Shown: positions 12,448-26,700, numbered from the stretch's first letter. The stretch: 64,000 bases of DNA from Kryptolebias marmoratus (GCF_001649575.2 NC_051436.1:13912867-13976866), one strand, 5' to 3'. Numbers and translations are program-made. Notes: generated by a model from the letters alone, not told the origin.

Positions 12448-13969
12448 AGACCTTCACCTCTCCTGGCATCCACCACAGAGCCCACACTGAGGTGTACCAC
12501 CTTCCCCGCCCATCTCCTCTGTCCGGAGGTCCTGAAATCAGCGTGGCACTGGGCAGCAGATCTTGATGCTGTCTGGCATGTTCAGGCTCTTTCCACATTT
12601 TCAGCCTTGTCTATATGCAGGAGCCTACTGTGTTCACCGCAATATGCTCTTACAGCTCATGTGCATGAGTCTATGTATCTGTGACAGCACCACAAGTGTT
12701 TTTTTTAACACATTCGTGCAGCCCCATGTGATTCCCTGTTGGTAAATGTTGCCATCAGCTGCATCATGCGACATCAGCACATATGGCTTAGATAGCTCTG
12801 TCAGATGTGCTGTGCATCACTGGCTGCTTGGATGACGATGTAGGTATCACCTTATGTACACACCGTATAATCCTATTGAATTTAATTGAGAATATGTGGA
12901 ACGGATGCATTCCATTTGCATCTTCATGTGTTTCACATCCACAAGTAGTGATGTCCAGACCATTCATATTCATGTACATATGTGAGAAAGCACCATCGGG
13001 AAGGACATATGACCCCAAAAAAGAAGCCAAAAGCCTCTTCATTGTGTCATCTCAAAGTCAGCTGAGGGTTTCTCCAGATGTTTGACCTGGGGTGGACTTA
13101 ACAATTGTGATCCAAGTGTGAAAGGAAGTCTGGGCATGATAAATCAGGATTAAATCACACCCTGTACAAAGTCTAGCTCTTCTGGTTCTCAGGTGTTGTC
13201 TCACCTCAGATAACACTAATGTGCTGAAAGAAGAGGTGGAGGATTTGAATGATTCTGAGAGTTTTTTCTCTACAAAGCAAAGGACAAAGAGACGGTGTTA
13301 AAGGACTTATTTGTTCTGCCTTTTTTCCTCTCTCATTTCAAACACCAGGGGTTTGAGGTTTGAAAGCAAATTCCCTCAGAGACATGGAAAGGTACAGTTC
13401 AGTTTGTTCATCTGAGGGAAACATCTTCAGAAGAGCGAATATCTGTGTGTATGCAGCAAATGAAGTTTGACATAATGCACGACAAGGTCACAGTGTGGGT
13501 TGTGGGGGATGGTGCTGAAATAAGCACTGCTGCTGATTTTTATGTAGACAAAAAATAGGATGGTTTCTCTTTAGTAGTAATGCTGCTGTCTCAATGTTAG
13601 TTTTTCATCCTAAATTTATCAAAACATCACACGGAAACAACATGTAAGGATTAAAAAGTAACTTATCTTTACTCTATTGCCATGTTTTGGTAAAAGTTAG
13701 TGTTGCAGAACAGTTTTTGATACATACACTCATACCTTTTATACTCGTATATTGTTTGCTGCAGTTTTCTCAGAAACAACAGCTTATTAGGAAATATATT
13801 TTTTAACATTTTAGTTGTAAAATGGTAAAATATAAAAACTGAGGCCTGAAATGTCTGTTTTCTGAAGAAGAAGAAGAAGGAAATAGAACGTATAGACCCA
13901 AAATTGAGCTGGTTGTGATGTCCATATAGTCACATAACATTTTTTTACTACTTTAAACTGTCAACAAAA
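12448..13969. other. No gene seen
   Basis: Mixed composition, short open frames on both strands, no recognisable domain. Confidence 0.4.
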
Positions 13970-14480
13970 ACCCCTCCAAAGGTTGGGGTTGTTGTGTAAA
14001 CTGTAAAAACAAAATGCAACAATTAACAAACCTCACAAATCAATATTTTATTCAAAACAGAACACAGTAAACATATCAAATTTTGAAACTAAAAAAAATG
14101 TCATTTATTTAGAAAAAAAATTATGTAAATTTTTATTGTAGCCACACATCTAAAAAAAGTTGGGATATGGGCAAAAATTGGCTGTAAAAGTAATTGGCAC
14201 AAATAAAAATAGCTGGAGAAGCATTTTTTTTTTTTTTGCATTAATTTAGTTTAGTAGGAAACAGGTCAGTCAGAGGATCAGGTCCTCCCCATATCAACAT
14301 CGTAGCAAGGCAAACAGAAATTTGGAATTACTTTTGGAAATTTGGGCGCCACATCCTCAATACTCAAGAGGACAGGGATTATCCAGCCTGTTGTCAAAGC
14401 TCAAAAGCCTGCTTCTCTGATGGTATGGGGGCGCATTAGTGCCTATGGAATTGGCAGTTTACACATCTGGGAGGGGTGTA
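13970..14480 (+). mobile_element. Second, truncated copy of the long-inverted-repeat Tc1-like element
   Basis: Starts with the same terminal repeat (AAAGGTTGGGGTTGTTGTGTAAA..., then AGTAAACATATCAAA). The interior preserves a transposase-like scrap around 14415-14465 (MVWGRISAYGIGSLHIW) resembling the Tc1 WGxxSAxGxG segment. The right terminal repeat is missing. Confidence 0.6.
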
Positions 14481-15782
14481 CCTCGCTTGCTTGTTGAGAT
14501 TGTTGGAATAGGCACACATCTGTACATCCACCTACTGCAATCTTGATCAGAACAAAGTTGGTCCAATTAATAATTGGGTTATTTAGCGTATTGTTATTAC
14601 ATTAGAAGAGTTATTGAGAATAACTGTGCAGCTACAAGCTGGTTTCTTATAAATAACTGGTCTATTTTCACTCATCTGGATAATCCAGATTCTTCTCTTT
14701 AAGCAGCTGCTGAGAAAACGCACTCTGTTATATCTCTATAATGCTGCTCCCAGGCAGTGAGAGGAAATGACATTTCACCTCACTGACACGTCCAACCACG
14801 CGGGCTTTTAAAAACCTCTCCGGTCCTTTCCCCAGCTGTGTCCTGTCCAATAATACACCCCTAGCCTAAAAGCAGCACTCTCTATTTGGCTCTGACCTAA
14901 TGGGCTTTGAAGCAATGAAGGGAGAAAGGGAGGGAGGGGGTCTGACTGTCACCTCCCCTGTCTTTTCCCTCCTGAACAAATGATGTGTACCCTTTCCTTT
15001 TGTTAGTATCAGCCTTTCACTTTTTAAAACCAAACATTACATGTATTATCAAACAGGGATTTGCCCTTACTGTATCTTTAATGGGCTAATAATGTAATTT
15101 TTCTGTGGTTCACAGTATTTGTACCTTTCTGTAACACACCGTCACTAGAAATAAACCAGCACTGTTGTAGTCTGAGGGGGTGTTATGTTAGAAGTTTTAG
15201 CTTTAAAGTGTGCTAAGTGAAAAAAAAGTATTAATCAAAGTCATCCAGTCAAAACATAAAAGGGCATGATAACTTTTATATGAATTAAAATACAGCCCAA
15301 AATTTAAACAAGACCAATAAAAACCCAAGAAAGTATAGTTATTGCTAGCAAAAACATTAAAAATGACCTACTGTAATATTAAAACAGAGAAGTTCAAATT
15401 GTGTAGTTTTGTTTGTGTATAAGTGATGTACATCTTGCGTGACTCAGTTTATTATTATTATTATGGTATGAACAGTCACAGCATTGTGTTGAGGCCATAT
15501 TTGCCCCAACATTGACTGATGCATCAAGCATAAGTGAAGTTTCAACCCCTATTTACCTTCCTGCTGCCTCACGCCAACAAGAGACTTGGTTTCAAACTCT
15601 GGCTGGGCCTTTTTGAGTGGAGTTTGTGAGTTTTCTTCTTTGCTTGTGCAGGTTTTCTCTTGATGTTCCCATTTTTTCCCAGAGATACATTATGTATAAT
15701 ATCTAAAATTGCAATTCTATGTTTAATGTAGTTGTAATAGTAAATATGTGGGCCCAAGGTTCACCCATCTTCATGATTCTAT
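14481..15782. other. No gene; possible conserved non-coding block at ~14640-15040
   Basis: 14640-15040 is balanced in composition, non-repetitive and lacks open frames; it has TATAAATAACTGG, CTGCTCCCAGGCAGTGAG and CCAATAATACACCCC-type motifs. Regulatory function is only a guess. Confidence 0.3.
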
Positions 15783-15899
15783 CCCAGATGGCAGCTGGAA
15801 CCGGCAGCTCCCTGTGAGCCTGAACAGGTTAGAGTAGGTATACTGGATGGATGGATGGATGGATGGATGGACGGATGGATGAATGGATGGATGGATGAG

Positions 15900-15930
<31 letters not shown>

Positions 15931-15978
15931 ATGGACAAACGGATGGATGGATGGACAAACGGATGGATGGATGGACGG

Positions 15979-16012
<34 letters not shown>

Positions 16013-16046
16013 ATATGGATGCATGGATGGATGGTTGGATGGACGG

Positions 16047-16082
<36 letters not shown>

Positions 16083-16108
16083 ATGGACGGACGGATGGAT
16101 GGATGGAT
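15783..16108 (+). repeat. Retroelement tail followed by a 265-bp GGAT/GGAC array
   Basis: CAGCTCCCTGTGAGCCTGAAC then AGGTATACTGGATGG is the usual 3' end of teleost LINE/SINE elements, followed by (GGAT)n from 15844 with scattered GGAC and AAAC variants. The array is open in several frames on both strands only because of its composition. Confidence 0.85.
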
Positions 16109-16439
16109 TAATATGGACAGAGCAGGTTAGTTACCCAATGGATATGCAAAATATTCTTGAGTTTGTTTTTCTTCAGAAATGTTTTGTAGATATATGAAGG
16201 TTTATACAGTCACTGTTTTCTGCTTATTTCATCACGTTCATAGCTCACTTAACACGAGTGCAATGAGTTTCTGGAGTTAACTTCATGTTAGCAGTGAAAG
16301 GTGTGTGCTGCTTCAGTAAAAACCAATTCAAAAAGAATGAATAAATTTGCAAGAAAACCTGATTCAGCTCAAACTTCTGCCACATCTACTTAATGTGATG
16401 TAGTGATGATCCCTAATATGCAATATGTATTATAATATT

Positions 16440-16930
16440 AGACCATCCTGTCTTCTCTCGTCCTTGAGAACTTACAGGAGCTGCCACCTTTGTATTTTTG
16501 GAACCAGAGTTTGTGCACTCACAATGTGAAGCTTTAAGTCCCGCCTACTCACCCTCACACAATCATGGTGTCACGGGAGCTTTCTTTTAAGCTGGATATA
16601 ACTAATTACAGCTAAACATATTAGAAAAATTAATATTTGAGCATACAGCAACAAGAAAAGAACTATTAATAAGTCAACACCTCAAGAAATATCTAAAATT
16701 TTATTTTTTTATGACAGCAAAGTCTCATTTGTTTACACTTGGAAAACTGGAACCATCCTGTGGAAACTGTTACTCTTCTGGCTTCAACTTCCCAGTTGTT
16801 TAATGTTCATGTTAATGTTTGTAGTTCAGAGCTATTTAAAAGCTTAAAATCTTTGTGAGGGTGAGGGCGTATGACCAACAACAACCGATAAAGAGAGAGG
16901 AACTGTAAGTTCTTTCTCTTTGTTAAGTTG
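16440..16930 (-). repeat. Dispersed repeat family B, reverse copy
   Basis: TTGTATTTTTGGAACCAGAG, CAATCATGGTGTCACGGGAG and ACTAATTACAGCTAAACATA are the reverse complement of blocks at about 27800-27950, in the mirrored order. Confidence 0.65.
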
Positions 16931-19705
16931 CAGTTCATGTTTTTCCACCACTTTGACACTTTTTGTGTTGTTCTCTTTATCTGCAGCCCCTCCCCCCACC
17001 AGTATAATAAAAATATCCAGAAGTATCAGACTCTGAAAAACAGGAATCTACCTCCATAATCCATGAGCACTTAGAGCAAAGTGATCAAATATCTTCTCTA
17101 TCATTTGTATATATTTTGCATACACAGGACTCAGTTTGCACTGCCCTTGACTTCTTTCGACCCCTGCTGACTAAAACCAGCTTTGAATGTGATTCATGAC
17201 CCATTGAAGTGCTCTCATGCAGCCATGTTGCAATTCCAGATCCCTCCAAACGCACCACTGTCATTTAATCTAAACCAGCTCGGTCAGCTTGTCTACGACA
17301 GACTGTCTGTCAGTCAGAAACAGAAGCTTTGGTTTGACAGCTTTTCATCTCTGTCATGCAGTTGGTGACGTTGACCTTGCATAAACCGAACCCGTGCTGT
17401 GGCACACACGAGCGGGGAAGCAGGGAAAAGCCCCTCAGTGGCCTCACAGTCAAACTGCGTTTGCAGCAGGGCAACCTCGCCCCTCAGATTTCCACTGGCA
17501 AAGAGGCTCGGCCCACCAGGACACATCACGGAGGAGATCTCAGATGGACGGCTGAAAGCTCAGACCCAGAAAACATTTGCCCGCAGGACGCCAAAACAGC
17601 AGCACCTCAGGAAATAGTCCAACGGTCAGGTCAGAGATCAAGAATGAAGCTCAGCCAAACATCAGCCTGTTTAATTAGACATCTGCAGGTTCTAAATGAC
17701 ACGACAAGCTCTGATGCATTCGCTGGCCAGCTCACAGAGCGATGTGAAAAAACAACAACAACAACAAAAAAAATAAAAAACTGTGGAGCTGTTTCTGCTG
17801 ATGTTAATTTGCTCCGTGTTAGGGCCCCGGTTCACAGCTCGGTCAGCCTTCCCTGATACTATATTCCCGTTTGTTTCAGTAAAGGTTCTCCTGTCACATC
17901 GCATTTAGGTCGAGATGCCTGTGAACTGTGAAAGCACCGCGCGGAGGGACTGGGCCACGCTCCGGCCTCCAGGTCCTGGGCCCCGCCGGTTTCAAGGAGG
18001 ATCGTCAAATGCTGGAAATTAAGCTCTCCTGCAGGATCAGAGTGCTGAATAGAAAACTGGAATTAATGCAGGCGTCATACACACACAAAAAAAAAATATT
18101 ATAGTTTGGGTGTAGATGTTCATTTAAAACCAACATTTTCAATATCTTACCTGATCAGTAGCCTCTGAGAAGAATTATTTATTTATTTTAGCAATTAACA
18201 CAAATCTATCTAACTGCAGCAATAAAACACATGTTGGGGGAAAACCTGGTGTTCTCTACAAGCTGTTTAGAAGCAAATGCACAAAAATACTTTTGTAAAT
18301 ATTATTTTTTTAAACTAAAAATACAAAAAAGTTATCACTATTAAAATGAACAGTTCAAGAACAAGCATCTAAAGTAATATTCAAAATAAACAAACTTGCA
18401 AATTGTCAGTTTTACATGTAATGTTTGTAATTTAGTAGGTAAAAATTACCTGAATCGTGCAGCTGTATCCAAGCAGGCGAAGCAGCAGCCGACTAAATGT
18501 TTTCTAAGAAAAGGCAGCAGCGTCTCCTGTCTTTATACCAATCCCTCCTCAGTGGGAAAGCTGATCCCCTCTTCCTCTTTCTTGTTAACTCTAATTTCAT
18601 GAATTATTCATTTCACAGTCGGACGCACAAATGAGCACGCTAATTGCTGCATTTTTTTTTTTCAAAAAGAAAAGAAAAAAACATCACAGTTATTATTGTT
18701 ATTATTCCCAACCCCTGTGGATGAGATTACAGATTAAATTAAATGAACATGATGATGGGATTTTTTTTTAAGCAGTCTCACATCTGTGTGTTAATTTGGA
18801 AACAGATTTTGGGGAATTTATTTTTAAATTTCAACACAGTCATGTGAAGAAGCAGAACTCCAAACAGCTAATTTAGCTATTAATTAGTGTAACAGCTCAT
18901 TGATTTGCCTGTGGAGACAAGCTGATATTTCATTTTACACCTGCAGCTGGGATTGGATAGAGATAGATTAAAAAAAAAAACAAATATTGACTGATCAACT
19001 TTATGATTTTATTCATACGGCTTTTTTTTGAACAATAAAAACACACAAGGGTATTTTTGTTAAATAAACATATCAAGTATTTAGCAAAGTCACTGCTGAA
19101 TTATGCTTTTGCCGTCACGTGTTTTTAGCTTTTAACATTTTTACAATATGGGTGCCCCGATAAAAGACTAATAAATAGTATTAATTAGCGCTGTAAACCT
19201 TTAATAAACCATTAATAAGCAGCTACAGGGCATTAGATAAACTGTCAGTACTGACTTGTTTCTTATTAATAGTGAGCCAACATTTGTTTGTACTCTCCAT
19301 TCTCGCTATTTATCGATATTCTTCATCATTTAGTTTTTAAATATCAAACATTTGTCAGTAAGTAAGCACTACATGGACAGCATGTTGAAATATAAAGTTA
19401 TTTAGTGTAAAAGTAAGAAAGATGAGCAACTAGCAGAAAAATGACATTTACCTAAATGAATAAAAGTACAACGCTTGATCTTGAATGAGCCTGCTTCAGT
19501 GGAGGAACAGTGTTTTATGACTGTTTTATATGTGATTGTTAATGCTGTACAAATTGTTTACAAACTCATAAATAACTTAATTATAAAGCATTAATATTCT
19601 TTCTTAAAGCGGTCCTTACTGTAAAGTGGTTCCCAATCCTTTATTATTTTTTATGTAGTTTTATCCACTCAGTAGGTTTCTCTGTGGCTTCATTGCTGTG
19701 GGTTC

Positions 19706-19735
19706 TGTGTGTGTGTGTGTGCATGTGTGTGTGTT
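19706..19735 (+). repeat. (GT)n microsatellite, interrupted
   Basis: GTGTGTGTGTGTGCATGTGTGTGTGT. Confidence 0.9.
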
Positions 19736-20612
19736 TGCTCTTTTGAAACTGCCAGAAGCTGCTTGTGCAAATCTTTTAAATGGAGGTTTACACGTATTCA
19801 GGCAGAAACATAATTAGGTCACTTTAGGTTCATCACTGAGTAAATATTTTCTCTAAATGCATTTTCCCCCACAGATCCTACTGGTCCATTAGGTTCCTGT
19901 AGAGGCTGAGGTTGTTGAAATAAAAGATCCACTCCCAGTTACATTTAAAATTGATGGAACAACTACACTTACCAGCTCCTGCTAAAGGCCCACTGGTCAA
20001 CTACCTCTTCCTTCTGCATGCAGAGTGACGCTTCACAGCAGCTGCATGAACCACTTTCTATGTTAGAACTGTACCTTATTTCTTATTTATCTTTTTTCTC
20101 CATTTTTAAATGATTAATTAATAAATGTTACTGTATTTCTGTATTGTTTCTAAATTCAGTTTTAGAAAGGATTAAATGTCAGTGATCCCTAGAACTGATT
20201 TGACTTTTAAATCCCAAAATAATGACAATGCTAAATCCAAAAATAACTTATTGTCAGGGCTGAGAGATGTAGCTGATATTTTAATATTTTAAGACTTTAT
20301 AGTAATACCTCAGTATTTTAAAACCTACTCTAAATGGCTATAGAAATGGTAAATTCAACTTTATAATGCACAAAATGCACCAGTGAGATTATTCAAATAA
20401 TCAGCTCTATTGGATTTATTTGTATTTGAATGCAGCAAGGAATATTTTTAAAGATGCAAAGTTTTCCTTTTGTGGCCAAGTTAAGCATCTCTAACGACAG
20501 CTTCTTTCACAAAACAGTTCAAGCTGGGCCTAAGATGCCTTCTCACTGCCCCAGTGTGCTTCATGAAATGGCCGATGTGGCTTTGGGGTGTTTGGAGTCA
20601 ACCTAATTGCTG

Positions 20613-20636
20613 CTCACCTCACCTCACCTCACCTGA
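20613..20636 (+). repeat. (CACCT)n pentanucleotide repeat
   Basis: Four to five CACCT units followed by GAGCTACCGGTGAGGTAG, a partial mirror of the repeat. Confidence 0.8.
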
Positions 20637-22524
20637 GCTACCGGTGAGGTAGTCACAGAACTGAAAGGGCAAGAGCGTAAGACTAAAGCCTGATTGATAT
20701 CGGCCATGCACAGAGCAATGGATGGCATCTCTCAACAAAACTGATGCCACAGAGCTTGTCGTGCATGAGGGGATTGTGTTGTTTTGGTCTATCATGCGGG
20801 ATTTTTGTAACTTGTCGTGAGCTACGGATCAAGGCAGAACCTGCGAGCATGTTCATTTCCACAAGCATCCATATGACTGAACAAAGTTAAGTTTTAGTTA
20901 CGTTTTTGTATGAAGAAGGTACATACTGTGCACGACTCTTCTTGTACCATTCCTGCTACATGATGGTATTTTTTTCAATAGCGCCACCTATTGTTAGAGG
21001 AGAGAACTGCAGTAAGCACCGAACGTCTGAAGCCTCGGCATAAACAGCAACTCCACTCTCTTGACGTCACAGTTTGTAGAGCCATGACTCGCTTGCCAGT
21101 ATGATTCCGCCTTAAGCCTGCTTTGTCGCTCGAGGGAGTGACGTTGTTATAACAGACAGTCTGAATGGCCGGCTGTGCAATTTAGAGTTTGAGATGTTCG
21201 ATACACATTTAATACGTAGTGCTCCACTCTTCTCTTGGTTCATCAATGCCAGCTTCAGTTGTAAAAGCTCATATCGTCAATGTGTCCAGCTCAGTTGGTG
21301 ATTTATAAACAGCCAGGGGCACCTTAAAGGCAGGACAAACTTTGCAGCCATATTTTTAAATTGTTTTGTGAAATGGATTAAAAACAGCTCATTGCATTAA
21401 AATATGCATGAAAATCAGAAAAAAAACTTCAAAACCTCAAAACATTAAGGCACTCTTATACTGTTTTCTCATGCTTTTAACAATATTGTTTTTAAAATAT
21501 AAAATAAAATAGTATTATGCACACACCACATTGGATGTGACTGTAGAATATGGTTGCATAATGTATTGAAAATGTATCAACATTGTAATAGTGTGTAAAA
21601 AAACAGAGTTGTGAGCATCATGATAAAAACAAACAGAAAAATGGACACTTTAAAGGTGTGGGTTTGACCGCAGCTGATATTGTCATTGCAATAACATGTT
21701 TTTCCAATATTGTACCACAATAATTATGATTGTGATTGACAATCATAATGACAATTACATCAGGTTTAACAAGTAGCCTTACATGTTGGACATAAAAATT
21801 TTGACTTTACTTCTTTAAACACAATACTTCAGTTTTGGTTAGTGCATCCACGCTGAACTTTTTGCTGTGTTTCTGTGACACACAGCACAGAGGACACCTC
21901 GACACTTCTTTCCCTCAGGATCCGGTAGGATAAGATGGCTTTCGATGTGTTGGAAAAACACCTGTAATAGTCCAGGTGTGTGAGAGGATTGAAGGCAAAG
22001 ACCGGCAGCGCTCTTGAAAAGCGGACTTCTGCACTGTTTAGTCAGCATCAAAATGCATTAAATTGCACCAGCAGCAATAAAAATAAAAAAACAAGCCCTT
22101 CATGCTCTTTTTTTTCCTCCCCTCATCCTCCTTCTCTTCCTATCTGTCAGACGGCAGCAGCATCAGAAGCAGCGGTGGATGCAGCCGTTGCCATGGCAAC
22201 AGAAGCAGATGTTGCCCCCGTGTGACGAGATTTGAACTGTTGAACTCTGCAGTTAAAAAAAGAGTAATGGCAGTAATGGATATGGATTTACGGTGTGAGT
22301 GTACAGGCTGCAGCTGTATTTCCTCTAACACAGATTGGCACACCATATGCCACTGAATGCATTTTTTATGATGCAGGCCTACTTACTTGGAGGGGATGGA
22401 AGATTTACTTCATCCACAAGCTCTGAGGCTTTGCAGCTGTGTATACGTGTGGTGCGTTAGTTGAATCTTTATAATACAGACTTTACATCTGTCCTCTTTG
22501 CATATAAAAGGTATTAATGTGAGA

Positions 22525-22800
22525 GTTAAGATCTTGTGAAGCGAGGTTCTGTGGAAAGGTTATGTGTCACACTGACTTCCAGTATAAAAAGCACAAGCTT
22601 TAGCATTTAACACCATCCAGCATATAAGACAGAGTTAGCAATGACTCATTTGAAACAGTTGTCCAATTGCTTAAAGCCATCGTTCAGGTCTCTCAAACTG
22701 GAGTTCTGTGGAACGGTTAGGAAACAATGAATATTTTATCAAATGCAGATTGCTCTTTGAATAACCTCAGTGTGGAAAAACTGTTTAAATCTGACCAGAT
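22525..22800 (+). repeat. Dispersed repeat family C, copy
   Basis: AGATCTTGTGAAGCGAGGTTC, TGTGGAAAGGTTATG and AACCTCAGTGTGGAAAAACTG recur at 27250-27420 (AGATCTTTTGAAGTGAGTTTC; AACCTCAGTTTGGAGCAG) and about 30010. Confidence 0.5.
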
Positions 22801-22809
22801 TTAAAACAA

Positions 22810-23780
22810 ACAAACAAACAAAAAAGTTCAGTAGGGTTGAGGTTGGGGCTTTAGAAAGGCCATTCCAGAAGTTCAATGTTCGCCTGTTTTATTCATTCAG
22901 AAACCAGATTTTCCCTGTCTGGGATCACTGACTTCTTGGAACAACAAAAGGTCTCCAGGTTTCAAATGTCTAGCTGTTGATGTGAGGTGAAGTTAAAGAA
23001 TCTGGAAGTCATCCTTCTCCTTCATTCTTCTATCCACTTTGTGCAGTGCACTAGTACCACAGCATGATGCTACCACCACCACACTTGATATTGGTACAGT
23101 GGTTTTAGGTTTGAAAGCCTCACTTTGACACCTACAAACAACACCTTGTCATTGTGGTCAAACAGCTCACAGTTTATTTAATCTGACCATAAGGCATGTT
23201 GCATGTCCACATGGTCAGCTGGAAATTTCAATCGAGCTTAAAGGCGTCTCTTTTGGAGCAGGGCCCTCTCTTCTGGTTGGAACCCTCTCCGTTCAGTAAA
23301 ATGTAAAACTGGCTTCAATGTGGATGGTGTTATGATGTTCCAGCTGTTTCCAGATCAGTCTTAAGCCTTGGTGGTTCATTAGTTGTTCTTGGACATCCTA
23401 ATTTTTCAAACTGGTGACACATTCCAGTAATTTGTACTGGCGTTCAGTTATTTAGTGATGATCTTGGAATCTGGAGTTGTTTTGAAATGGCTGTAAAAGA
23501 CTTTCCCAACTTGTTTAAATCTCACCCTTAAATTTCCCCCTTTTAGATTTTCACTGAGTTTCTTGGACGTTGGCATTGTTCTGGTCATTGGTCACTCTTA
23601 ATGCTCCTTTTTATGCTTGGCAAAGAGGAACTACCAGCTGCAGTCATTCATGATCACTGGGGAGAAGTTAATAGGCCTTGGTTTTACATACACCCTAGAA
23701 CCTTCAGCACCACTTATTAACAGACTTAAGGAAAAGTATTTGCATATTTGAGCCTGTATTTATCATTTTGACCCTGCATG
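22810..23780 (-). pseudogene. Degenerate Tc1/mariner transposase
   Basis: On the minus strand near 23040-23100 the frame reads IKCGGGSIMLWY then a stop, matching the Tc1 transposase hallmark GGGSIMLWG of the DDE domain. Neighbouring phrases (about 23160-23200) match the upstream part of the domain with a stop inside it. Multiple stops and frame changes: inactive. Confidence 0.7.
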
Positions 23781-26700
23781 GATGAGAAAAATCCACAGTA
23801 AATTCAAACTTGTGCACCTAACTCTTGTTTTTAAGAACAGCTGTATCTCCAACAAGTAAGATATTAATGATTCATAGACTATGAACAGAATCCCACTTTA
23901 ACACATCTCATCTACTTTTTAACATATTGACAGCTACGTCTTTTATCAACATTATTTTTTATGACTGAAACAAACTTTTGTCTTTGCTGTTGACTTGAAT
24001 TAACACAGCAAATCAGTGTATATCAAACATGCTTCAGTTCAAGGCTTTATACAAATGAGCCTAAACTGCTGCTTGTGACACACACTCACACACACAAAGC
24101 TGAGCCAAATGTCGACCTAATTTGACAGACTGGAACAGATATATGAATTAATGACTTTGGGCACAATGTGAATCACTGTAATGCTTACTTCAAGGGCCTA
24201 CGTCTGCATGATTTCCAGGGGCTACAACACACTTTGATGCTTTACATCCGAAGACAAGTAGCTGAATGGCTGTTCTTGAATGGCTCTCAGTTTTTGCAGG
24301 GGTTATTTCACTGTTTGTGCAGCAGCAAAAGCCTGTAGCTCAAACATCCATGAAAGGCTTCTAGTGTCTTGTTATGGTGGCTTTAGGCTGTGGAGAGAAA
24401 CAGTTGAACACAGATTATCAGCAATGACAGCAAAGCTGGTCTGAACCTTAATTTTCACTTTCCATAGATGTTGGGACATTTAACTGTCTGATCAACACTG
24501 TCACGATATTAGAATTTAAAACTTTAAATAGAACTTGAAAGGGTAGACCACAGATCACATTTACATGTTAAAAGCTCATCCATATACCCTCTTTATTGTT
24601 ACAGTTATGGAAATGTGCAATAGCTTCGGTTCACCACTGGTATGGAAATAGAGGGAGACGATAACTCAAGGATTCAAAAAACAGTGATATTCATGAAGTC
24701 TTGCCAGTGTCTTAGTTTCTTGTTTTTTTTTTTTTGTTTTGCAGACATAGATGAATTGACTGGTCCAAGTGCCTGAGGAGAAGAAAGGACGATGAGAAAG
24801 AAGATGAGGAGAGTGAGCAGGCAGGTGAGGATCCATGTGACTATAAAGGCTGGAGTTTACTACAGATTGAAGATTAGTAGATTCACACAAAGATGTTCAG
24901 ATGTTTCAACGGGGGCAACTTCAAAGGAGTGGCCACAACGAGGAGGCTGAAGTGACTTCAACAATCTGGCAACGAGCAGGGCCCCCAACTCAGCTTTTAC
25001 ACAGGTGCTTGATTGGGAGGTAATGAGAGGCAGGTGTGACCCCTTGAGCCAGAGAGGGAGGCAGCAGCAGTGCCTGCTGGGTGATCTCAGCTTCGCAGTG
25101 CCTACTCACAACTCCACCTGGAGAAATTAAAGAATAAAAATGAAAGCACAGAAAGTGGAAATCTTGGCGTAGTTTGACTTGAATATAAATCTTTTTAGCC
25201 CCTCCAGGTTCTGTAAAGGAAAATCTATCACATATCTTTCTGTTATACATTTTACACTCCACCTACAGCTCTTTTTATGTTCTGACTCATATACCGATAA
25301 GCATATCCAGAACAGCAGGGGATTCAGTGACTTGGAAATCAAATTCCTGATCCCCCAGTTGCAAGACAACCTCCCTACCACTGGGCCAAAGCCACCTCTC
25401 CCATGACTACTTCATATTTACATCTGTAGTCACTTTTTAAAGCAAATGATTCATCCCTTCTTTCTTTTTCTTTTTCTTTTTTTTTGCCTCAGATTGATTT
25501 ATAACCTTATACAAACCGGTACAATCATGACTTTCAAGCATTTGAAAGCTTTTCTTACAAACTATTTTTTAAATTCATTTCGACCTTTCTATTTATTTAT
25601 TTACCATATTCAGGTCGTCAAACCTTTCAGTCAAACAGGTGCACACATGCCCACAACACACATGTAGCCGAGTGGTGGGAGAACATTCCTTCAGAGGCTG
25701 ACTTCATTATACCAAGACAATTAATCTTTTATTTGCTCCTCACCTCCATTCGGAGCTGTGACTCGGCCAGTTTATCAAACTTTCATAAAGGTAATGGAGA
25801 TAAAGCCAAAATTGAATAAATGCCCCTTCCATTCAATCCAAAAGGAAAGGTGAAAGTAAATGTTTTTTTGAGGTGTTACATGGTGCTAGGCAGCTCTTTG
25901 AATGAAATTTCCTAACCAAATGTGCACCCCGGATGGCCCTAGGATGGTTTCGAGTGAATAGAATCCAATCTTCTCCGCAGGTCTGAGTGAACTGTGGCAT
26001 GTGGGATGTTGATGCTCGGCATTAAGCATAACCTACATAACTATGAATGTTTTCCCCTAACACAGCTGATGTTTTTTCATCAAGAGTTGAAATGAGGTAA
26101 ATCTTGCTTAGTTTCGTCAGCTGACCTCTGAGAGCAGGGAGAGTAGTGTTTGTCATTTTGTTTGTAAAGCCACAAAACTCCCTGCTGGTCTGTCATGCAA
26201 ATCTAATTTTTCAGTCTTATATAATGTTGCTGGGATGAAATAAGCCGGTCACTTCAGTGTGTGTGTGTGAACTATAAAGGAATGGACAGCACACAGATCG
26301 GAGAAGAGCAGCACATGGTCAAAGCATGGCAAATTGATGCAAATATCTCAAAATAATTGTTGCCCGAGGATGTATACTCATGCATGCGTGCATCTGTGCA
26401 TACATCCGCCTGCGATGTGATACATATTGCACAGCTGAAACTTCACCGCTAGAGTGTGCTCCTCCTCTGTGAACTTTTGACCCCCGCTGCTAGGCGTTCA
26501 CACACCATCACATCTGTTATAATATGATCCAGCTTTGATTAATTAGATGAATGCTGCGGCACACACTGACTCTATGACCCTCCGAACGAGGACAGAAGCT
26601 CTGTGCGTCGATGAAAGCACGGAAAGCAAACAGGCAGCATGAAGTGATGCAGATTGACAAACTATGAAAGGGAGGAGAAAAGAGGAAGGGAGTGTTGGAG

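Larger units (their letters stand above)
16931..22524. other. No gene seen
   Basis: The GC-richer part 17330-17990 contains a 166-codon open frame that lacks any recognised motif, and its end is low-complexity (TTTTTKKIKN). The rest is AT-rich. Confidence 0.4.

Noticed and set aside
12182..12598. 138-codon minus-strand open frame
   Set aside because: Runs through a GT microsatellite and a family A repeat.
15779..16197. Open frames of 70-104 codons made of Met-Asp-Gly-Trp or His-Pro-Ser-Ile repeats
   Set aside because: Translation of a tetranucleotide array; open by composition on both strands.
17356..17856. 166-codon open frame in a GC-richer block
   Set aside because: No recognisable domain, no splice context and a low-complexity end; most likely chance.
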